Assembly: GCA_963965975.1 (NCBI GenBank)
Contig: OZ014414.1
Location: 3,571,501-3,635,500, forward strand
Direction of reading: 5' to 3'
DNA: 64,000 nt
From: Xestospongia bergquistia
Lineage: Eukaryota > Porifera > Demospongiae > Haplosclerida > Petrosiidae
Positions 1 through 11,639 of the stretch are shown one piece after another (the stretch's first letter is position 1; each line of letters begins with the position of its first letter). The position numbers and the translations under genes were made by a program. The notes below the pieces were generated by a model. It made no database searches and was not told where the DNA came from. It was given only the letters and a program-made list of their open reading frames with translations.

Positions 1-1337
1 TGTATAGTGCAAACTTTTGACTTACAAAATTTTATCATTCTGTTGTCAAAAACTTTCATATAGATTTTTATTAACTATTTCTTACATCATGATTTATGTA
101 GTACTGATATTTAGAATGAGCTTTTATTTTGATTTTACAGTGTTTCTCCTTATAATATGTCTCTATAACATGTACATACATGGAACCAACATATTGACTT
201 GATAGTAATTCTTATCTGTTTAGTTCACAGTTACTATTGTAGTTAAAGATGTTGTAGATAATTATACTATTATGTATAGAAGTTGTACACTGTGTAAATG
301 TCCCTGAATCTAGACTTATAATGATCATAGCTGTCCCATAATATTCTAGACTGAACAGTCGTTAATTATTGATAATGATATTAAACTTTTATGTGAAGGT
401 GCTGCAAAAATCTCATTTTTTTATATTGTACATGTAATATACAGTAATGTTTTGCTTTCTAATTAATGCACAATGTAATGTACATGTACATAATTATATC
501 TTTGCAATGAAACCTTAAGTTATTTTTATGACTTCCTTCAATTAGTAAAAAAATGAACAAGTTATGGTGTTGATCAAATGTGATATGTGCAATAGTTGAA
601 TTAATTTTCGTTTATTATTTTTGATGGTTTTATGCAACAATATAATAACATCAAAAAACAAACATTTGTATACATAATATATTTAAGTTAGTCATTCCAG
701 GCAAGCCCGTTTTCTAAGAGAGGAAGGCCTTATGAAATTACCATTGTGATTCACCATATATCAGCCCACTCAGCATTTATCAAGTTATTTTTGTTTTATG
801 CTTTTAGGATGATTGTTTTCTATATCTTGAGTTTCCTAAATTTTGATATTGCTGACCTATGTATCACTAATTATTTTAAATTTAAACTGTTATAATAAAT
901 TCACTGATTTCTATGATTTGTAGAAAATACAAACATAAGGCAGCAATTCCATCTGAATTGATTGCTAAAGATTTGAATCATAGCCTCAAAAATCAATATA
1001 TAAGAACTTGTACACCTTTCCAGGAGGTGTATAAGTTATTTATTTACCTGAGATGGAACAATCTGATTGGTTAATTAAGTGATAATATGCTACAAGTTAC
1101 TGATACATCAGAGTTATGTAATACATACAAAACATGTGGTCCAAAATATGTAATTTTAGGTTTGAGTGAAATAACTAACAGTTCAGTTAATTATATTTTT
1201 TAAAAATTTTATATAATTGCGACATCAACATAACTAATAACTGTATTAACTTGTAGTTAGTATATCTAAACATTAGGTCATTATTAAATAATTTATCATT
1301 ATTATTGATATTATCTATAATTTGTTTGTTTGTGTAG
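1..1337 (+). other. Intron and duplicated flank of gene copy A
   Basis: No open exon is supported here. The first bases match the sequence just after the Death-fold exon at 54601-54893 (positions 1-50 align with 54951-55000). The window therefore probably starts in the intron that follows a Death-fold exon of copy A lying to the left. Positions about 1060-1337 match 53200-53482 almost base for base. The short ORFs in this stretch are not convincing. Confidence 0.6.
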
Positions 1338-1400
1338 GAGCACTTTACAGAGTCCGATATAATCCTAATTATTTTGGTCCCACTGAAATATCTGATTCAG
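1338..1400 (+). CDS. Linker exon of copy A, between Death-fold and GTPase exons
   Basis: This 63-nt exon is bounded by a GTGTAG acceptor and a CAG|GTATAT donor. It reads open with two bases completing an upstream codon, giving ALYRVRYNPNYFGPTEISDS plus one base. That base joins the first two bases of the exon at 2912, so the frame runs straight into the GTPase. The paralogous exon at 53483-53539 has the same borders, the same phase and the same ending, EISDS. Conservation of borders and phase between diverged copies is the main support. The exon has no recognised domain; it probably links the N-terminal Death fold to the GTPase. Confidence 0.6.
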
Positions 1401-2911
1401 GTATATATAATATGTCAATACATTATGTTAACTGATACACTGAACATTTACTGTAGTATTATAATTATAGCTTCTTCCTATGTGAGATGTTATATATTAC
1501 TTATTTACTTGTCATACCAGACAGCCCTATAATTGTTTTTAAACAATTTTCTTTTACTTGTTCTGAATTAACTTTAGTTAAAAATGTTAGTGATTTCCAG
1601 TACTACCACACTTTATTCATTGTATTAACTAGCAATCCTACACATTCCAGGATACTAAGTAGTCCCTAATACTGGACAAATGTCGACACTGAGTATCCTC
1701 AAATTTGATAATGGCTGTCTTTAGTGCATATATCTTCCTAAATAGCAAGTGTCACTGGTACATTTTGATATGACCCCATGTCAAGAGATATGCACTGTAG
1801 TACATCCTGAAATGGTCAATTTATGAGCCTAGTACATACATATCCATTAATACCAGTATCACTGGGTAGTTTGTATATCCTAGGATGCTCGGTCTCAGGA
1901 ACCCAGCCATACCTATGTATCACTTACTACTGAATATCCCTTGGTTCTTATTACAGCCTGGGATGATTCATTTAGGGGTTCATTTTGGAGCCCAGTTCAT
2001 ATATATCCTTTAGTGCTATGTTCATGGTACTTAGTTCATCCTAGGATGGATGATCCTTAATTGCCCAGTCCGTGTGGGTTTATCCGTTAATACAAAGTAT
2101 CCCTTGATGCTTGCCATTTCCTGGTATGGTTCATTGAGGGATTCACTTTTTTGAGTGCGTGTCATATATTATATATCTTTTACTATTAAGTATTCCTGGA
2201 TATCAATTCTCACCATTAGCTCTACCAGGACTATTAATGATAAAATCCTCAACAAATACTTGTTTTTGATATTGATACTCCCTTGTCACTATTTCTAGGT
2301 CAGCATGTGTAGGTTTCCAATTTGTTTTGGTGATTTCTCTTTCTAATCACAAGATATAAAATCTTTACTGTGTTATAATATAAATTATTAATCAATATAC
2401 TAGTGGCTTATTATCACAACATTACATCCACTGATTTAATAAAAAGGATTAATATAAACCAAGTATACTTGTCACCTTAATGTAAACACTATTGTATAAG
2501 CTTTTGTGAACTTATAAGTAACAATGAAAGTTCAAACATTACATACCCCACTACTGCAAACATGTTTGTAATTATTACTGACATTAAGACTCCAGTCAAC
2601 TGTACATTTGTCCACTTTATATTGTAGTGTGTAGCCATATAAATTTATGTCTTATTGTAACCATACCCACAAGTTCCATCCTTTCTTAGTCTATTATTTA
2701 TTGTAAATGGACACAAAGAGTTATGACTTAAACTGGACAATAGGAACTGACTAAATTCTAGTTAGTATTAAATGATTGAATTAAAAATTTATAATATATA
2801 TAATTTATAGCTACCAAATTTAGAAGGCTAATCAGTATAATGTATTATGTAATCCTTATTAACATTGTTTACTTAAATCAAAGTTTGAATTTTGTGTCTG
2901 TTATATATTAG
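1401..2911 (+). other. Intron of copy A, shared with other copies
   Basis: This is intronic sequence without a supported exon. Blocks of it recur near 22080-23520 and 53560-54170, and inverted near 36380-37650. It is part of the duplicated gene unit and not unique DNA. Confidence 0.6.
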
Positions 2912-4888
2912 ATGCTAACAAAAAGTTACTGGACAAGGCTATGAAAGAAGGCTATGTCACTGTTAAGTGGACCAAGTTTTCTGTCTCAGGTGCTCCTGGA
3001 ACTGGTAAATCATCCTTTTTAAACCTACTTTATAATGAAGACCCTCCAGATTGCCATACCAGTAATCCAGTAATTACTGCAAAAGAAGCAAGGATCATAT
3101 CTGCCACTGTAGGTGATGATTCTGTGTGGAAAAAAATAGACCATGAGACTCTTAAAGAAATAATTGCTCAAGGAATTAAACATAGCATCCGACCTCACCA
3201 ATCTATAGAGTCATTAGAGGAATCAGTTGATCACCAAACAGACAGCGAGAACTTTGAATCATCAACCACATTGCGACATCAAAGCTCTTCTTTTCCTGAA
3301 CCTACTATAACTCAGGAAATTATTGATCTCTTACCTCAAACACAGAAGTCTGAAGAGCTTTATCAATCTCATTGGATATATGGTATTGATACTGGTGGTC
3401 AGGCTGCATTTATAGACATTGCTCCAGCTTTGTTACGATATCACTCTGTCAATATTCTCACACATAAGCTAGACGAAAAACTTAATGACAAAGCAAAGTT
3501 CTTCTTTAGTATTAAGGGAAAGCAAATTGGTGAGCCTGTAGAAAAACAGATCACAAATATAGAACTTCTTCAATCATCATTTTGCTCAGTGTTGTCAGTA
3601 GATTTTCCCAAGTTACCAAGCATCCATATCAAACATGTTCAAAAACCCTATTACATAGTACTAGGAACATTCTTGGATAAAATGCTGGAGTCTAGTGAGT
3701 CTCTTGAAACCAAAAATGCTATACTCTCAACAATTTTAGAAAAATTTAGGGAAGTCACAATTATGTATCGTACAGCTGGAAATAAAGCAATATTTCCTGT
3801 CAACACTACTGCTAGAAGTGATTATGAGATAAATTTGGCTACTATGATTCGTATGAAAATCTGCCAATATTATATTGAGGCAGAAATCCCTATTCGATGG
3901 TTTTTGTTTCAACTTGAGTTAAATCATCTTCATAAATTTTCTAAATCTGGCATTGTAAGTCTATCTAAATGTTTAGAGATTGGTATGACCTTACAACTGA
4001 ACTCTAGAGAGGTCCATGCTGCATTGATGTATTATCATGACCTTACCATATTTCTTTATTTCCCTAAAGTCTTACCTAAGATAGTATTTCTTCATCCTCA
4101 ACCATTATTTGAGAGGTTGTCTGATTTAATTAGTATCTCTTTTGCTGATGCTGTTGATCATTTGGAAGAAGTAGGTGTCTCTTTATATAATCCTGCTGCT
4201 CATGGAGAATTAAAGGAAGAAGGAACATTTAGAGAAGACTTGTTGACATCACCCAATTCACATTTATCACAAGGATTCTATCCTGAGTTTACAGCACAAG
4301 ATTTTCTAAAATTAATGGAAAGTTTATATATTTTGGCTTCATTGCCAGACAATAAGTATCTTCTTCCTTCTGTCCTTTCTATCAAACAAGACACTAAATC
4401 TATCAAAGCTCAATTTAGTGAAGATATTGACCCACTTATTCTTACATGGGATGAGAAGCCACTTCCTCGAGGTGTCTTTCCTGCATTAGTTGCATACCTT
4501 CTACACAACAAAGGCTTGTTCAACTTTAAACTTCCTCCTTCAAAAGACTATCCACGTTATCGTAATGCAATGACATTAAGCTTTGATGATGGCTACATTC
4601 TTTTAGTTGATTCAATTACCTATATGGAAGTATTTTATTGTGGCCCATTAAACAAATGTCATGCTATACGTGAAGAAATTCTTATTGGCATTGTTAGTGT
4701 TATTGACAAGTTTTATTATATGACCACCATAAAAATTCCTGTTGAGCGCTTTTACTGTCCAAAATGCCCAAACAAAAATCAACGACATTTCTGTCGTCCT
4801 GATAAAGATTTGAAACACCTTGTTTGTTGTAACAGTCCTTACAGAACATATGTTGATGAACGTCAAAGGCACTGGTTTTCACCAGATA
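2912..4888 (+). CDS. Roc-COR-like GTPase exon, copy A (intact)
   Basis: One open exon of 1977 nt lies between a TATTAG acceptor and a GATA|GTAAGT donor. Counting from the ATG at 2941, a Walker A/P-loop GAPGTGKSS is at residues 17-25. A switch-like GIDTGGQAAF is near 148-157, the DxGGQ form typical of Roc GTPases. GTFLDK near 242 may be a degenerate base-recognition loop. A COR-like stretch follows from IPIRWFLFQLEL (about 317) to FLHPQPLFERL (about 383). A Cys/His cluster (CPKC, HFC, CC) at about 604-632 could bind zinc. The GTPase/COR reading is inferred from motifs and the 3' neighbour is a Death-fold exon, so the layout recalls Roc-COR-Death proteins such as DAPK1. A cytosolic signalling or innate-immune role is a guess. 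The gene probably starts left of the window. Confidence 0.75.
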
Positions 4889-5105
4889 GTAAGTTTAACA
4901 TATTGAAATATGTATAGATTGATTTATTAAAAATGCTGTTATTGTATTGATGGTGTAAATGTATATAATATTAATTCTTAGTTTACTAGAAAGAACATGC
5001 ACATCTACAGTATCTACAATATATAATTTTACAGAAGGTTTTTAATTAGTAAAATACACAGTATTTATTGTAATTTATACCATTTTATATTATCAACTTA
5101 TTTAG

Positions 5106-5398
5106 AGAGAACAACTAAGAAAGGCACATCTACTTCACTGGATGAGCTCTTAGCTCAGCAACCTCCAATTCTAGAAATAGCTACACATGCTAGAACAGCA
5201 GAATGGAATCATTTGGGTGTGATACTAGAACTGGATGATGTGGGTCTAGCTGGATGTCATGACTATATCAGTATGTATCAATTATGGTTACAGGAGAAAG
5301 CTGAAGAAGCAACAAGGAACAATTTATTAGATGCTTTAAGAGATATTGGACAGAATAATGTAGCATATCTATATGAAGAATATGTGAAATCATTGACA
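5106..5398 (+). CDS. C-terminal Death-fold exon, copy A
   Basis: The exon runs from a TTTAG acceptor to a GACA|GTAAGT donor. Its first two bases complete the codon left by the GTPase exon, and the frame is open throughout. It encodes about 97 residues with the pattern LLAQQPPILEIATHARTAEW, then LYQLW-like and LLDAL segments and a final YEEYVKSL. The short amphipathic helices and the conserved Trp fit a Death-superfamily domain, a homotypic interaction module. The same exon recurs at 19194, 25974, 60841 (minus) and 62586 (minus). The assignment to the Death superfamily is by pattern only; CARD or another Death-fold subfamily is possible. Confidence 0.65.
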
Positions 5399-6023
5399 GT
5401 AAGTTGATAGTAATTAATGTAATTGTATGTACAGGAGTGACATTGATACATAGTTATTGTGTGAATATTATAATATGTAGAATTATTCTTATTATTTATA
5501 TATGTATATTTTAATACATTGATATGGTAAAGTCAATTGTTCTTACATTATGTATATGAACACAACAGAAAAGAACCTATAGCCTATAGACAAAGCTTGA
5601 TTGTTCATCAAATTAAAGGAACTATATTCTTATCTACAAGCATGTACATTTGTATGATGACATTAACTTGATGATTTGTCTATCAAGGCAGCACTATATA
5701 TTCATGTACATGTAATTGAGTATATGCACACCATGTTGTTTTCTCTTTTGTTATGCATAATATAATCTAATGAACATCATCAACTTTCAACAGTTTGCAT
5801 AATGCAAGTGTTAAAAGAAACTGTAGGGTTTCTAACTTCATTAAAACATTAGTTAGAAACAACTTTGGAGTTTTAATATCCAAAGTACATATAACATTAA
5901 CTTGTCCAATATTTAAAATAACAAATTTTGCAATAAATAACCACAGTTTTATTATATTACAATAGCTATTGTATATTAGGTTAATTGTCTCTGGTTATCA
6001 AGTAGTATCTTTATTTAATATAG

Positions 6024-6105
6024 GGTGGACAAAACGAGTGTACCAAATATGTACAGTTGGGAGGTGCTGCTACAATGCAAGAGGATATACATGTAGGAGA
6101 CAATT
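6024..6105 (+). CDS. Small linker exon, copy A
   Basis: This 82-nt exon lies between AATATAG and AATT|GTAAGT. It starts in phase 0, as the preceding Death-fold exon ends, and leaves one base. It is open, reading GGQNECTKYVQLGGAATMQ and onward. The single leftover T joins the first two bases of the exon at 6605 to make a Cys codon, so the model stays in frame. A similar acceptor and start occur in inverted form near 61757, downstream of copy F. No domain is recognised. Confidence 0.45.
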
Positions 6106-6170
6106 GTAAGTATAATCCACATTATTTTTAGAATCATAATTTTAAAAAAATATATTTTAAGCTTAATTAT

Positions 6171-6418
6171 ATGTGACCTGATTTGCAGTAAGGGACCACT
6201 TCTGTCAAAATAATTGTGATGTGATTTATGAAAAAGGATCACTGCTAAAACATCTCAAAAACAGCTTGCTTACATAGATGCAGTCCATGAATAGTTATAC
6301 TTATATAGCAGCTATATGTATAAAAAATGTTTTAATGATTTTTTAAGTTGTCCTTTTTCATAAATCATGTCACAAATGCTTTGACAGAAGTGGTCCCTTA
6401 TTGCAAATTGGGTCACAT
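6171..6418. mobile_element. Palindromic MITE (248 bp)
   Basis: Long terminal inverted repeats of about 65-70 bp begin ATGTGACC and end GGTCACAT. Both arms carry AAGGGACCACTTCTGTCAAA or its complement. There is no coding capacity. This is most likely a non-autonomous DNA transposon in an intron of copy A; its family is unknown. Confidence 0.75.
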
Positions 6419-6604
6419 TTTTAAGTATAAGTATTATGGCAAGGAGTGTATTTATTGATTGCTACAGTCCAGAAGGAAACAATCAATTCTAGATCTGAGA
6501 TTATAGATCAGATATTCTAAATCTAGCTTTGACTATAATATCAGGAAACTTTAATATTATGGCTATTGTAAACCACAAGGCCTATTTTATTATTAATTTA
6601 ATAG

Positions 6605-8238
6605 GTAAGCAGCAGAAACAGAAGAAGCTTAAGCCTAGGTCAGAAAGACTTTATTCCAACCATTCAGAGTCTGAAACATCTAATGGATATGGTGAGGAGC
6701 AGACTAGAGGAAGATATCATGAAAGATCAGATATTAGCAAATCTTCATCAAAGAAGCACTTAAGATTATTATTGGAGAGAAAGAGAACTAAAGATAGTAT
6801 GCTAAAGTACTAAGTCTTATTATATTATTTATTTCCATAGGAAAGCAGTGGAAACAGAAGAAACTAAGTAGACCAGAAGAATTTTATTCCAACCATTCAG
6901 AGTCTGAAACATCTAATAGATATGGTGAGGAACAGACTAGAGGAAGATATCATGAAAGATCAGATATTAGCAAATCTTCATCAAAGAAGCACTTAAGATT
7001 ATTATTGGAGAGAAAGAGAACTAAAGATAGTATGCTAAAGTACTAAGTCCTATTATAATATATATTTCTATAGGAAAGCAGTGGAAACAAAAGGAACTAA
7101 GTAAAGCAGAAGAATTTTATTCCAACCATTCAGAGTCTGAAACATCTAATAGATATGGTGAGGAACAGACTAGAGGAAGATATCATGAAAGATCAGATAT
7201 TAGCAAATCTTCACCAAAGAAGCACATAAGATTATTATTGGAGAGAAAGAGAACTAAAGATAGTATGCTAAAGTACTAAGTCTTATTATATTATTTATTT
7301 CCATAGGAAAGCAGTGGAAACAGAAGAAACTAAGTAGACCAGAAGAATTTTATTCCAACCATTCAGAGTCTGAAACATCTAATGGATATGGTGAGGAACA
7401 GACTAGAGGAAGATATCATGAAAGATCAGATATAAGCAAATCTTCATCGAAGAAGCACATAAGATTATTATTGGAGAGAAAGAGAACTAAAGATAGTATG
7501 CTAAAGTACTAAGTCCTATTATAATATATATTTCTATAGGAAAGCAGTGGAAACAGAAGAAACTAAGTAAAGCAGAAGAATTTTATTCCAACCATTCAGA
7601 GTCTGAAACATCTAATGGATATGGTGAGGAACAGACTAGAGGAAGATATCATGAAAGATCAGATATAAGCAAATCTTCATCGAAGAAGCACATAAGATTA
7701 TTATTAGAGAGAAAGAGAACTAAAGATAGTATGCTAAAGTACTAAGTCTTATTATATTATTTATTTCCATAGGAAAGCAGTGGAAACAGAAGAAACTAAG
7801 TAGACCAGAAGAATTTTATTCCAACCATTCAGAGTCTGAAACATCTAATAGATATGGTGAGGAACAGACTAGAGGAAGATATCATGAAAGATCAGATATT
7901 AGTAAATCTTCATCAAAGAAGCACATAAGATTATTGTTGGAGAGAAAGAGGACTAAAGATAGTATGCTAAAGTACTAAGTCCTATTATAATATATATTTC
8001 CATAGGAAAGCAGTGGAAACAAAAGGAACTAAGTAAAGCAGAAGAATTTTATTCCAACCATTCAGAGTCTGAAACATCTAATAGATATGGTGAGGAACAG
8101 ACTAGAGGAAGATATCATGAAAGATCAGATATTAGCAAATCTTCATCAAAGAAGCACATAAGATTATTATTGGAGAGAAAGAGAACTAAAGATAGTATGC
8201 TAAAGTACTAAGTCCTATTATATTATTTATTTCCATAG
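6605..8238 (+). repeat. 233-bp tandem repeat with 466-bp higher-order period
   Basis: Unit starts are spaced exactly 233 bp apart from 6841 to 8239, and the first step is 236. Units alternate between two types (SRPEEFY and SKAEEFY), with two alternating intron variants (TCTTATTATATT and TCCTATTATAAT). This implies recent amplification as dimers. Each unit contains a whole exon plus its intron. Confidence 0.95.
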
Positions 8239-8459
8239 GAAAGCAGTGGAAACAAAAGAAACTAAGTAGACCAGAAGAATTTTATTTCAACCATTCAGAG
8301 TCTGATAGATCTCATCATCTATCACCTGAAAGTGACTTAGATTCATATGATAAATCAAGTGAATGTGACAAAAAACCAGCTAAAGGCAAGTCTTACAAGA
8401 GAAAAAGGACATTAGAGAAGAGAGTCTCAAAGACATCCAAAAAGAAACAAAAGCGTTAA
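6605..8459 (+). CDS. Tandem exon array coding the basic C-terminal tail of copy A
   Basis: Eight unit heads start at 6605, 6841, 7074, 7307, 7540, 7773, 8006 and 8239, each after a TAG acceptor. Each of the first seven can splice at TATG|GTGAGG to give an 84-nt (first 87-nt) phase-1 exon, ending SNHSESETSN[G/R]YG. Alternatively each can read on through GEEQTRGRYHERSDIS to a stop at MLKY*. The eighth has its own end, including KGKSYKRKRTLEKRVSKTSK and a stop at 8457-8459. All units are open in both readings. The tail is Ser/Lys/Arg-rich and looks like a nuclear-localisation or low-complexity region. The 3' exon of copy A is the likely owner, from phase agreement with 6024-6105. Which splice forms are used cannot be seen. 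Confidence 0.55.
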
Positions 8460-8491
8460 TTTGATTATGAATGTGTACTTCATTTTATATG

Positions 8492-8660
8492 TAGAGTAAA
8501 CTATTGATATTTGGACACCATGTATATTCGGATGTCTTCCCTCTTCAGTAGAAAAGAGAAGCAGTGAAACTGCTATATATAAATGTAGGTCATAGATAAG
8601 TATAACACTAGATGTGGAGAGCTGCCATTTTCAACTTTGCTCTTAGTCACAACGATCAGA
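8492..8660. repeat. Copy of the outer arm of the Tigger element at 44.4 kb
   Basis: This stretch matches about 44422-44590 closely, including TCGGA..CTTCCCTCTTCAG and AACACTAGATGTGGAGA. It may be one end of the element whose broken transposase lies on the minus strand at 10165-11399. The other end was not found. Confidence 0.6.
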
Positions 8661-8949
8661 AAATGAACAATTTTGGACCCATCTAATATTCCGAGTCAGA
8701 CTCTGGCTACTACTCACCTATTAAAGGAAGAAGATGATATTTAGTATTTTCATTAGCTCTATGCAGGTATTTACTCCAACGATATGATACACAAATACCT
8801 CCTCTTTCTAAGCATCTGCTGTTGTACACGAACTTCAGCACGCACCCCCAACGCTAAAAATCGGATGCCATTCATTTATCGTTTGCAGTATAATTACTCA
8901 CAAAAACTACATCTACTGACATTAATCACAAATAAAAATAAAGTCAGAT

Positions 8950-10040
8950 GAGTTTGGTTTTCTAGTACAATCTTCAGAATTGACTCTACCTCTAGTAAAA
9001 ATTGACTCTAAAATTGAGCAAACCAAATTTACAATGCTAGTTGTAATGTATCTTGCTCTGTAGAAACTCATGATCAGAATTGACTCCACCTCTCGTATGA
9101 CATTTTGAATTGACTCCACTTCTAGTAGGAATTTACTCTAAAATTGTGCAAACCAAAATCAATACAATGTTTGTTCTAATATACCTTCTTCTGTAGACAC
9201 TCAATTTGCAGTATGATCAGAATTGACTCCACCTCTTGTACGAATTGACTCTAAAATTGAGCAAACCAAATTTACAATGCTAGTTGTAATGTATCTTGCT
9301 CTGTAGAAACTCATGATCAGAATTGACTCCACCTCTCGTATGACATTTTGAATTGACTCCACTTCTAGTAGGAATTTACTCTAAAATTGTGCAAACCAAA
9401 ATCAATACAATGTTTGTTCTAATATACCTTCTTCTGTAGACACTCAATTTGCAGTATGATCAGAATTGACTCCACCTCTTGTACGAATCGACTCTAAAAT
9501 TGAACAAACTAAAATTACTACAATGCTTGTGTTAAATGTACCTTACTCTGTAGAAATTCCATCTGCAATATGATCAGAATTTTTACACCTCTAGTATGAC
9601 CTTCAGAATTGATTCCACCTCTAGTACAAACTTTAAAATTGACTCCACCTCTAGTACAACCTTTAGAATTGACTCCACCTCTAGTACAAATTGACTCTAA
9701 AATTGAGCTAACCAAAATGATTACAATGCTTGTTCTAAATGTACCTTTCTCTGTAGAAACTCCATTTGGAGTATGATCAGAATTGATTCAACCTCTAGCA
9801 CAACCTTCAGAATTGACTCCAACTCTAGTACGAACTTCAGAATTGACTCCACCTCTAGTATGACCTTTAGAATTGGCTCCAACTCTAGTACTAACTGACT
9901 CTAAAATTGAGCAAACCAAAATTACTACAATGTTTGTTCTAAATGTACTTTGTTCTGTAGACACTGCATTTTCAGTATGATCAGAATTGACTCCACCTCT
10001 AGTACAATCCTCAGAATTGATTCCACCTCTAGTACAAATT
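8950..10040. repeat. Nested minisatellite (243-bp period over ~26-bp submotif)
   Basis: A long unit beginning TTGACTCTAAAATTGAGCAA starts at about 9001, 9244 and 9487, a 243-bp period, and continues in a more diverged form to about 10040. Inside it a short motif like GAATTGACTCCACCTCTAGT is repeated many times. The minus-strand ORFs here (CTRGGVNS repeats) are translations of the repeat and are not taken as genes. Confidence 0.9.
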
Positions 10041-10164
10041 GCTACTAGTTGTTTATATAACTATGATTAATACTGTATAATTATACAATACCTGTGCCTT
10101 TTCTTGAACCAGTCACAGTAGCTTTGGAAGATGAAGGGTCTAAAAGTGACAATAATACAATATC

Positions 10165-11399
10165 TTATGTTATGTTGAATTGACTTGTCTCTTTGGCCTT
10201 CTTCAATTCCTTATGTTTCTCTAACTCCTTCATTTTTCCCTCTTTCTTCCTCTCACGTATGGCCTTTCTAATTTCCTTTTGTTTAAGACCTTCAGCTTTT
10301 TTCCTTTGTTTTTCATTGAGTTCCTGACAACATTCTTCACATGTTAATACACGAGGAGGTGACTTTGGCATAATATCAGAATACTTTATGGTTGGTTGTA
10401 CACTAGCAGATCTAAGGACCTTGGATACCTGGTAACAACTTTCCCTGGATTGTTGAGCAGGTTGGTGTGACATTCTTCTCTCCAAGCTCTTTTCATGGGT
10501 CCACAGACACCCTTATTAAGAGGCTGTGTCTTGCGAGGAGGCAAACAAAATACAATGACTTGTTCTTCAAGTGCCCTGTTCACAAACACAGGACTAAAGT
10601 GACTCGAGTGGCCATCTATGAGAAGGAGGAGTGGTGGTGTTTGAGAAGCATAAGCTGAAAAATGGCTGGTCAATCAGGACTCAAATATCTCACTATCAAT
10701 CCAACCACTTTCACTTATCCCGTACATTGTTCCTGGTAATTCACCAATTGACTTCTCAGGCTTGAGAGACTTTCTGTCAAAAATGACAAGGGGTGAAATT
10801 GCATACCCACCGGCATTACAGCATGATAAAACAGTGATGTGACTTTTTTCATTTCTTGCAATGAAGACTGGGTCTTTTGGTCCCTTTTTTGACATAACTT
10901 TAGGTGGCTTTGGGCTTAAGGGAAAACCTGATTGATTGAGGGTTAAATATCTGGCAAGGTCACCACATTACTTCTGCTTCAATGACTGTCGTTTCTAGAA
11001 GGTCAAAACAGCTTTCAAGCATTGCATCAGAGGCACCAATCACATGAGCATGAGTCAATGTCTCTGGATTACGAAATGTGAGGTCTCGGTGTTGACTATG
11101 AAATAATTTCCATCAACTACTTGAGACAGTTACATCAAGACCTTTTTGTCAAGAACACTTTGGACAGTTTCAATGACTTGCTTCACAGTATGAGAATAGG
11201 AAAGTGAGGACATGGCAGAAAGGAAATTAAGGAGTTTGAGTTCTTCACTATTATTCAAGTACCTCCTTGGTCCACTCTTAGCCCCAAACTGAACCATCCT
11301 ACTAACATGATTATGAAGGGTGGAACTGGGTACTCCATATGCCTCAGCTGCTCTCCTGATGGCCATGCCCTTATGGACAGTATCACAAGCCCTACACAA
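10165..11399 (-). pseudogene. Tigger/pogo-type (DDE superfamily) transposase, broken
   Basis: Order on the minus strand: a Psq-type HTH (AIRRAAEAYGVPSSTLHNHV, near 11350), a linker with FRNPETLTHAHV, a DDE core at 10895-10386 with VLSCCNAGGYAISP and LLLLIDGHSSHF (second catalytic Asp), PPRKTQPLNKG in place of a TQPLD-type motif (third Asp lost), and a Lys/Glu-rich coiled tail ending at 10165. The first catalytic Asp region reads IFNPQSIRF with no Asp, and there are several frame changes. It is a cut-and-paste DNA transposase of the Tc1/mariner superfamily, now inactive. It is homologous to the better-preserved minus-strand copy at 47836-48830. Confidence 0.8.
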
Positions 11400-11639
11400 T
11401 CATTGATCATTCCAGTCTTTATATTTAAGTGGGTGTCCAAAATGTCTTGTTAGAAGAAGTAGGTACCTAGTACCATCTTTTGCGCAACAGTTGTGTTCAC
11501 AGAGGGCAATAAATGATGTAGGTTGCCATTACTATGAAAATGGAAAGGCAATGACTTTAAAATAAGTTTTGTGTAAATTCTGTTCAGTATTTTTACCTGA
11601 CATTGGACTGAGAAATATAATTATTAGTTAAAAAGAATT

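Noticed and set aside
9518-9715. Minus-strand ORF with CTRGGVNS repeats
   Set aside because: It is a direct translation of the minisatellite, with no start context, splice support or conservation beyond the repeat.
8950-10040. Possible CRISPR-like spaced repeats
   Set aside because: Spacing is irregular at the short level and the 'spacers' are themselves repeated in a 243-bp unit. This is a eukaryotic minisatellite.
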